Below are positions 57,453-64,000 of a stretch of DNA of 64,000 bases, in pieces. Both the position numbers and the translations under genes were made by a program. The stretch's first letter is position 1; every line of letters begins with the position of its first letter. The notes under the pieces were generated by a model, which was not told the DNA's origin, searched no databases, and was given only the letters and a program-made list of their open reading frames with translations. Source of the stretch: Aquatica leii (Eukaryota > Arthropoda > Insecta > Coleoptera > Lampyridae); NCBI GenBank assembly GCA_035610365.1, contig CM069435.1:16977123-17041122 (forward strand), read 5' to 3'.

Positions 57453-58313
57453 ACTTTCCTATAAGGAAAGTATAGCAATCGCAATTTTTTTTCAAAAAAT
57501 TTTTTTTGAAGAAATTTACGTTTCAAGGTCTCCTGAATCAAAAAAACATATTTTTGACAAAAAAATTTTGGGTGTCTGTGTGTGTGTCTGTGTGTAACGT
57601 TGTATCCACGATAACTCTCGAACCAAAAGTCCTAGTAACTTGAAATTTGGTATGGAGCTGGTTTTTCATATTTTCTCGGTTCTAGCAAAAGATGGGTCTG
57701 ATAAAGAAATCGGAAGTAGGTGTATCCCCCATTTTGAACAGTTTTTCTTATATAATTTTGTACGAATGTAAATTATTCGAATTATTTTTACAGTTTCTTA
57801 TAGAGTTAATTCTTTTTAACAATTTATTTAAATAAATTTTTTTTCTAATATAAGCAGTTTATTAGATATTTGATTTATAATTGAAATTGAATTTGATATA
57901 TGATCCTGGGTTCGAATCTAGCCTACGACAATTTTTTTTTAGAAAAAATTTTATATCGTGAAAGAAAAGCAAGATACGTTAAAAAATAACCGTTTTTCTC
58001 TAAATTCTTTTGACTTTATATATGGAGTGCTGCATCTTATTTAAATTATCTTTGGATGTACCCACGATAACTCTCGAACCAAAAGTTCTAGTTACTTGAA
58101 GTTTGGTATGAAACTGGATTTTTACATTCTCTCGGCTCTATCAAAAGATGTGTTTGATAAAGAAATTGGATGTATCCGCCATTTTTAACAGTTTTTCTTA
58201 TATAACTTTGTACGTATATAAATTATTGGTAAATATCACTTCAAAATGGTTTTATGACAGCATAACTTTAAAAAAATATGTAAATATTCCTTCATCATTC
58301 CTTATAGGAAAGT
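57453..58313. mobile_element. TIR repeat, copy C
   Basis: The left ACTTTCCTATAAGG (57453-57466) and right CCTTATAGGAAAGT (58300-58313) are perfect inverted ends identical to copy A. It has the same dimeric interior: CACGATAACTCTCGAACC near 57606 and again near 58063. GGTTCGAATCT at 57909-57919 is followed by a T run. It is about 180 bases shorter than copy A, which has extra sequence before AAATATCACTTCAAAATGG. Similarity again runs about 20 bases past the right TIR into a GTGTGG-TGA-CCACAC palindrome-like segment. Confidence 0.75.
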
Positions 58314-58437
58314 CTTGTGGTGACCACACCAGTTTTTTTATTTAGGAAAGAGGATTTCGAAAATTATTAGACGCCACCGCTTTATTACCGTTTCGTTACT
58401 GAATTAAGTAATTTTTTTTTGCATGATCAGTTGTACC

Positions 58438-59282
58438 TGTTACGTGCAAAATTTTTATAATGCACTACCCTGTACATTGGTTTAATTAAAAATTACTTTT
58501 CTATTTCTCGACGCCATTTATCGGGCTCATTGGTTTCTTCGTATTGAGTAGACGATATCCGGTGAGATACGGGCATTTTTACTTTAACATCGTTCATGTT
58601 ATAACCTATATGTCTGCGTGAATTAAAAATCGTTTTCTCAAAACATCCACGTGTTTGGACACGATGTGTAATAAAAGTGCTATTCGACTGCTTTTATTAA
58701 TTTTATTCTAAAGCACATTGTAAAGTTTAGTTATTAAGTAGTTATTCATATAGCATCTAGTATTACATTCAAATTATAACAGTTTCTTTTTAAATTGCAA
58801 TTTGCATTCCGGTTGGGCGAATGTTGCATTCGCGCGTTAGTGGCGCGTCGCTACGTTTGATCGGTTACGCGATTTGCGCTATCGCTGGTTACGTAAGCTA
58901 GGGTTGTCGCTTTGAATTATTTTTCGTCATTAAATTATAAAATCGTACGCGACCTGTGACCCCGCTCGGGTATATCTTCTCCTAAAGGTAGCATATTTGC
59001 TATTAAGTTCATTTGTTATTTACATTAGAATGTTTTATTATAAAAATGTGTCTCTTAGGGTTGTTTTCTTTTATTTTTTCCTGCCTAGAACAGTATATCT
59101 GTGTAAAATCCGTTGGGGTTGGTGCTGTGTCACGTTTAGGAAGGGTTTGGAACGGGTACTCAATCTCTTGGCGCCCAGTTATATTCATTGTTGTATTCAG
59201 ATCGCCCGCGTCGTTTCCACTGCAAAGTTAGCCGCGGCAGTCCAACCTCAACCTTTACGTCCACTCGTTGGTAGTCGTATCA
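58438..59282 (+). repeat. 5' LTR of a plus-strand Gypsy element
   Basis: It begins TGTTACGTGC, and its first 230 bases match the reverse complement of the right ends of the solo LTRs at 49473 and 60012. It ends GTATCA just before a tRNA-Lys-type primer-binding site. TGGCGCCCAG lies about 115 bases before the end. The middle differs from the solo LTRs, so it is a related but distinct subfamily. ORFs across it are incidental. Confidence 0.6.
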
Positions 59283-59285
59283 TTT

Positions 59286-59304
59286 TGGCGCTTAACGTGG
59301 GGCC
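59286..59304 (+). other. Primer-binding site, tRNA-Lys type
   Basis: TGGCGCTTAACGTGGGGCC lies three bases after the LTR terminal CA and closely resembles the lysine-tRNA primer site used by many LTR retroelements (TGGCGCCCAACGTGGGGC), with two CC-to-TT differences. It would prime minus-strand DNA synthesis. Confidence 0.65.
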
Positions 59305-59720
59305 TATTTTTGTAAGGTTGCTTCGATTAATGAAATTTTATTATATTTTAGTAAGAAAAATTCGTAAAATTAGAAATATTTTTTGCAACTGTCAGTTAGG
59401 AATACATTCATTGTTTGGTTTGATATGTTGATAGTACTTTTGAGTATTGGTGTTCAGACATGTGTTATTACGTTTTATGTTACATTAATTTTTCTTTCTC
59501 TCCAATTTATAGCTAGATTTAAGATTTAAAAAGATATTTTTTTGATTTATTGTTTCTGACTTTTGTGTACTGAACCTGGTATTGTGCTGTTCTTACAATT
59601 GCTCTTTTTTTGTACTAGTTTTGTAAATTGATAAGAGAATAATAGAGATTTGGTCTATCATACACATTTAGTATTTAGATTTTTTTTTTGAATTCGTGTG
59701 TGTAACTTTATACTAACACA

Positions 59721-60011
59721 ATGGCGGGTAAATTAGTTATATCTAGGTTAGTACAAAATAAGTTGACTTACGTATGTCAAGTAAGAGGAATAGGTTCCGG
59801 TACCGTTGAAGAGATGCGGAAATCATTGGCCAAAGCTGTTCGAATGGAAAATGAAGGAACATCTTTGCTAACTCCTACGTATCCCTATACATTTGGAGAG
59901 GACGTGTTAGCTGTTCAAACAAAGATTGAACCAACTGTAACTGAAATTGCTGCATTGACTACATCCAAAAGCATAACAATTGGAAAGTACGTTGAATCAT
60001 CTGCTTCGCCG
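59721..60011 (+). pseudogene. Gypsy gag, N-terminal part
   Basis: From ATG 59721 the frame reads MAGKLVISRLVQNKLTY and VRGIGSGTVEEMRKSLAKAV, typical of the N-terminal domain of insect Gypsy gag proteins (xLTYELxxRGxxxGTVxEMRxxL). It is cut at 60011 by the solo LTR; the apparent ORF to 60089 is gag read into that LTR. The continuation of gag resumes at 61235. Confidence 0.8.
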
Positions 60012-61230
60012 TGCTACAAGCTTATAGGTCTTACGAACCTTTCACGGCCAACTTACACAGTCGGAGATAGGGGAGGTTCAAGTGAATAATAATTAAGGCC
60101 GCCAGATCTTTTATAATTAACACTTCTGCCTCGATCAAGACAGACGGTCCAAGCTTGTAACAAAGTTTTAGGTTCGTAAAGCTGGAGGGAACGCAGAAAG
60201 AAACCAAATCGTTTACAACAATTGCACTTTAATTACTCTAGAAGGATAAATAGATTAAAATTTGAATCAATAGCAATTACAAGATAAGTGGATAGCATCA
60301 CAGTGAATAATTTTAGTCCGAGTACAAATATATGTAGTTAGTATAATAACAGAAGTACCGGCAACTTAGAGTACACTTAAAGCAAAAGTGTAACCATCAG
60401 AACATATAAAAAATCTTCGTAAATAAATTATATTAATAATAGTAATAATTGACAGTTGACGTAATCAGCATGCGATAGTAATTTACTTAAACTAATTGAG
60501 TAACAATAATAAGAAGCAAATCAAGTCGGACGTTTCGACACGATTAGTAAATATGATTATTTATGCGACAGCGAATAATTAAAATCAAAAATTGACGTAC
60601 CAAGATTCAGGTGTACCTTCAGAAAACGTTTTCCTACTGGCTTCCTGTAATCAAACTTCCTGAAAATAATCGTGTCTACCTGGCGACTCACAAACTACAA
60701 CAAGCAAAAGAAACATTTAAAAGAAAGTAATAGAACCGAAACTTATCTTATGCTGTTACAATATGTCTTTTCGTCCACGATGGTATTAGATATTAATTGC
60801 TTCCGAAGATAGATTCTGCCCTTGTATCGTAGCGTTCATAGGTCTACAGCTTTCGATTATAATTTTTCCCTTGTAGATTTTAAACTAAGACAAGAACACC
60901 CATATTTAGGAGGTAGCACATGGCACTAATGCAAAGACATAAAAATTACCTTTAATCCAAAAAAGAATAAAAGCCACTTACCCTGCGTGGATTAAATTAG
61001 TTAATTATAAAAACTTTCATTACCCATCGTGTCACAACACGTGGATGTTTTTAGAAATTTTTAATTCACGCAGACATAGGTCATATCGTGAACGATGTTA
61101 AAGTCAAAATACCCGTATATCGTCTTCTCAATCCGAACGGACCAACAATAGATGGCGTCTTGAAATGGAAAAGTAATTTTAATAAAACCAATATACAGGG
61201 TAGTGCATTTTTAAATTTATGCACGTAACA
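60012..61230 (-). mobile_element. Solo LTR, 1,219 bp, inserted in gag with 4-bp duplication GCCG
   Basis: It starts TGCTACAAGC (one change from TGTTAC) and ends TGCACGTAACA. GCCG flanks it exactly at 60008-60011 and 61231-61234. It is homologous to 49473-50974 but about 280 bases shorter. The halves of gag on either side are in the expected order, so this insertion broke the gene. Recombination between two LTRs would have removed the internal region. Direction is taken as minus by comparison with the LTR at 58438. Confidence 0.85.
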
Positions 61231-61234
61231 GCCG

Positions 61235-61872
61235 GCTCAAGCGTTCGAAACCGCAAAACGACGACAAAATTAAGGAACGATCGGAAGTTTTAGGAAGAAT
61301 ATTAGCATTGATGACTTGGATATTAAATGCGAAGAAATAGAGAGGCGACTACAAATAGTGCATGTTGAGCTTAGTAGTCTTGAAAAACGCATGCCTAGAC
61401 ATTCTAGCTTAGAACAGGAGTTCAGTGATGGTGACGAAGAAGAAAATAAGGTTACTCTTCCAGTTTTCGATAGAACAGCAGTTTCACAGACTCTAGCGCG
61501 GCCTCATGCCAAATCGATGCCAGTATATAAATGGGGTTTGCAAATTTCTGGAGGAAAGCAAGGTTTGTCTTTAAGCGCAGTTTTAGAACGCATAGAAGAA
61601 CTGGGTATTGCTCGACAAGTTAGTAAGCAAGAAATTTTCAACTCTGCAATTGATTTATTTACCGGACGAGCTTTAATTTGGTTGCGTTCTATCAGACATG
61701 AAGTAAGCTGTTGGGATGACTTGGTAGAATACATGCGTGATGAATTTCAGTGTCATGATTATAATAAAAAATTGTTTGAGGAAATTAAGTAGAGAACGCA
61801 AAGGACAGATAAAACAATTGAAGTGTATTTGTCTACTATAAACGGATTGTTTAGAAGATTAACTTCCCCACT
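61235..61872 (+). pseudogene. Gypsy gag, C-terminal (capsid) part
   Basis: After the LTR the frame shifts at least once. From 61316 it then reads DIKCEEIERRLQIVHVELSS, MPVYKWGLQISGGKQGLSLS, AVLERIEELGIARQVSKQEI, FNSAIDLFTGRALIWLRSIR and YMRDEFQCHDYNKKLFEEIK. The VYKWGLxFSG, LxxFLERVEEL and LFxGxALxWxR motifs are capsid hallmarks of this Gypsy gag type. A TAG stop at 61790-61792 is followed in frame by RTQRTDKTIEVYLSTINGLF, so the stop is a mutation. The gene ends at a junction with Tc1 sequence near 61873. Confidence 0.85.
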
Positions 61873-61874
61873 AA

Positions 61875-62335
61875 TAATATGTGACCATATACTATCACTA
61901 AGCTACCTTCATATAATGTGGATTCTTGAATGACACAAGCGGAATATCTTTCGGTAAGCCTTCTGTACACTTTTGAGCAGCGATCAGAACTTACAAGGTA
62001 AAACTTTGACTGTAAATAAGAGCGTTTCGTAATCAAGGATTTCCTATTCTACATGCCTTCTTGCAAAAATCCTTGTGCTTTTTCGGTGCTCTTCAGGCAA
62101 TCTGGAAGCAGTAGCTGCTACCTAAAGTCCTAAATGAGAAATACAAAGTCTTCTTATGATATCTTGACTAACAACAGTGCCATGAACTTCAACTTTAATA
62201 TGGAGACTTCATGCAGCAGTGAACAGTTCCTTCAGTGTTCAAAGCAATAAAAATTGGTTCTCCGCAGCACTGGTAGCCCGTTAGTTTCTACAAATTACTG
62301 TAGAACCTTACCGACCATAGTATGAGACATTCTAT
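61875..62335 (-). pseudogene. Tc1-like transposase fragment
   Basis: Across two or three frames on minus: QFLLL, TLKELFTAA, SLHIKVEVHGTVVSQDIIRR (helix-turn-helix of Tc1), ATASRLPEEHRKSTRIFARR, then KFYLVSSDRCSKVYRRLTER, YSACVIQESTLYEGSLVIVYG. These follow the Tc1 order RRRLxxxGLRxR, RLxFARxHxxW, LFTDESRFCLxxSDxRxxVYRRPGERY, GGGSVMVWGGI. The Asp-Glu of LFTDES is deleted, so the first catalytic Asp is gone. The end of the catalytic domain is missing at the gag junction. Confidence 0.75.
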
Positions 62336-62689
62336 ATTTTCTAAGTTTGCGATTGGTTAGTCCTTCATTGAAAAAAATTAAAAGTCATCACGGTTTAAAA
62401 TTTGTGTAGCATGTTGCATTGCGAACAAATATATTACACAAATGACAGTAATCGTATCCATTGATAAAATAAGTGACAACCAATGCATATTTTTATTTTA
62501 AAAGTGAAGGTTAATTACTGAAAAAATTACTTATGAAAATGTGTGATTTCAAGATTAAATAAAGGAGGCAGACTAAAATCTACAAAAGTCATAGCACTAA
62601 ATATTATTATTATATTTGTAATTAATGAATCGGAAAATACATATTTTTTTAAATAAATCGTAATGTATAAGTGGTGCGTTAATTTTGCA
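62336..62689. other. AT-rich intergenic stretch
   Basis: No feature recognised; it may include the end of the Tc1 element. Confidence 0.4.
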
Positions 62690-62924
62690 GTTAAGTGTAT
62701 TTTTATCTCATCTGGGACTAAAACATTTCATCTCTTTGACAATCGCCTCGAATTGTTCTGTCTCACATCAGATAAACTGAATACGGTGTCGGTAAAAGCG
62801 GCCGTGGCAATCGCGACAACTCTCTATTTTGGTAACTTTCTTGAGCATATAAGTAACAGTCACTGGACGTTTTCTAGCACGACGTTTTACTTTGATGGTC
62901 ACTACAGTCATACAATTGAAAATT
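62690..62924 (-). repeat. 3' end (LTR-like) of macro-domain Gypsy, copy 2
   Basis: 62776-62924 matches the block at about 4930-5060 in copy 1 (GCAACTCTCT/CGACAACTCTC, TTTCTTGA/TTCCTTGA, AAGTAACAGTCA/AAGTAACAATCA). It follows the macro domain exactly as in copy 1. Confidence 0.55.
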
Positions 62925-63100
62925 AGAAAACGACCCGTAACATATTTTGAACTATCCAATCTAGTTGATGTAAGCCGCAACCAAGATTGCGTACTGCCAA
63001 TTTATGAAACTGAGATTCTATAATGCTTGCCATAGATTTTCTTATAGCGGTTTTACACGTGAGTGTTTTTTTGTTACTAGATAGAAAATGTGTTTTTCCG
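62925..63100 (-). pseudogene. Macro domain C-terminal half, Gypsy copy 2
   Basis: Minus strand: EKHIFYLVTKKHSR (63061-63098), then ENLWQAL, then after a frame change HKLAVRNLGCGLHQLDWIVQ and NMLRVVF. The YLVTKK, YEN-like, and LGCGLxxLxW-helix series is the macro-domain C-terminal half. It matches copy 1 at each motif while differing between them, so the domain is part of the family. The Asp after GCGL, present in copy 1 (GCGLDQL), is His here. The N-terminal AHC part is lost. Confidence 0.7.
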
Positions 63101-63109
63101 AACTGTACC

Positions 63110-63720
63110 ATGTACTTAGCTTCTTTATCAACTTACTCCTCTTTTATGATGCGCAAACCATGCGTTTGTGTCGTCATTCTGTGATGTCTTCATTCGTTTA
63201 CATCATGGAATTTTTTTTGCACTTTACCTAATGTTTTTTTACGTCCCGATCACACATCTGAAGCTCGGTTTATAGGCATTGTCAATTGCGGTAAATTTTC
63301 TGTTCCTTCGACACTTTCTAAGGATCGCTTAAAAAGACACTCTCAAACAATTCTTCTTCTTAGATTGGTTGTTGATCGTTGGATTTTTCGTTCAGGGGTA
63401 GTTTTAAGTCAGGATTGTTTTTTTGCTCACGACGCAACTGTTTAAGTTCCCAGTTGTCATCAACCATAGCAGTTCTTTGAAGATAATCGATCTTTTTTTC
63501 TATTCGTAAAAAATGGCTGTATTTGCCGGACTTGGTTTTGTTAACAAGGCGTCAGAATTTCAGTAACTGCTTCTGGCACAATCTCGTAATTAAATTTTTG
63601 CAATTTCTTCATCCATCTTGTCGTTTCCAGATTACGAAACTGCAATAGCCATTTTACGTCTTGTTACCAACCTTTTGCCGTATTGGATTTTGTTGGTAAC
63701 AACCACGTCACAATGGCTAG
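63110..63720 (-). pseudogene. RNase H end, linker and integrase zinc finger, Gypsy copy 2
   Basis: Minus strand from 63660: DVKWLLQFRNLETTRWMKKL, QKFNYEIVP (RNase H end); TAMVDDNWELKQLRREQKNN, PDLKLPLNEK (linker); then degraded zinc-finger text to about 63120, parallel to KVQERFY in copy 1. The integrase core is missing, so a deletion joins the zinc-finger region almost directly to the macro domain. Several stops are present. Confidence 0.65.
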
Positions 63721-64000
63721 CGGAAATGTCGGTGAGTGAGTCTGGTTAAGAATTCTATAACAGAAAAAGGAAAAAATGGTCGCCACTCCGGCGAAAACTT
63801 TAATTCGAAGACATTAAAGGTACGTCTGAACCCACTATTGAAGAGATCAGGAAAAAAGTAAACAACAGTCCACGAGAAAACAAACACAGTGTATATATTT
63901 TTTCTTTCATCATAACAAATGCTTTTTTCTTGTTATTACAAATGATAATAGAATAACAATTTATGTGTTTTAATGAGAAACAAGGAAGTACCCGTTGCAT
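63721..64000. other. Right edge, nothing recognised
   Basis: AT-rich with one hydrophobic minus ORF open to the edge (63800-64000). It has no motif and is not supported as a gene. Confidence 0.35.

Noticed and set aside
58997-59431. 144-codon plus ORF
   Set aside because: It spans the LTR, the primer-binding site and the leader of the Gypsy element and has no motif.
62664-62926. 87-codon plus ORF
   Set aside because: It is antisense to the 3' end of the macro-domain Gypsy copy 2.

Overview
This is a strongly AT-rich, intron-poor, repeat-laden piece of an animal nuclear genome, most likely an insect (a beetle is plausible but cannot be shown). The insect call rests on an intact ionotropic-receptor (IR) chemoreceptor gene and on the mix of Gypsy, Jockey, RTE-like, Penelope and Tc1 relics. 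No bacterial operons, rRNA, tRNA or CRISPR arrays were seen. The only convincing intact host gene is the single-exon IR at 53.25-54.96 kb (minus). A decayed piece of a second IR lies at 42.1-42.4 kb on the same strand.

Layout. 0-4.5 kb: a possible partial exon at the left edge, a GC-rich minisatellite, and copy A of a repeat with terminal inverted repeats (TIRs) and a dimeric interior. 4.5-9.2 kb: a minus-strand Gypsy element (LTR-like end, macro domain, integrase, RT, protease, gag), broken by stops and frameshifts. It abuts a plus-strand fragment of another Gypsy (9.3-10.0 kb). 12.8 kb: the 3' tail of a non-LTR element. 18.2-21.2 kb: a 5'-truncated Jockey-type element. 21.6-22.6 kb: copy B of the TIR repeat, split by a palindrome-bearing insertion. 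26.9-31.0 kb: two non-LTR endonuclease scraps and a Penelope-like element in head-to-tail arrangement. 31.0-34.7 kb: a very A-rich RTE-like relic. 36.6 kb: an LTR scrap of the first Gypsy family. 38.9-41.2 kb: an internally deleted Jockey relic.

42.6-52.95 kb: one large, heavily interrupted minus-strand Gypsy (GPY/F type) sitting between the IR relic and the intact IR. It carries a 1.5-kb solo LTR with target-site duplication (TSD) AGAC, an 877-bp MITE with perfect 17-bp TIRs, an inverted-repeat insertion and other unexplained inserts. 57.45-58.31 kb: copy C of the TIR repeat. 58.4-62.3 kb: a plus-strand Gypsy 5' end (LTR, Lys-type primer-binding site, gag) whose gag is split by a solo LTR with TSD GCCG and which ends at a Tc1 transposase relic. 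62.7-63.7 kb: a second, more truncated copy of the first Gypsy family.

The most unusual signal is that both coding copies of that first Gypsy family (5.1-5.35 kb and 62.9-63.1 kb) carry, after the integrase, the signature of an ADP-ribose-binding/hydrolysing macro domain resembling the TARG1/OARD1 type. I cannot search databases, so novelty is untested.
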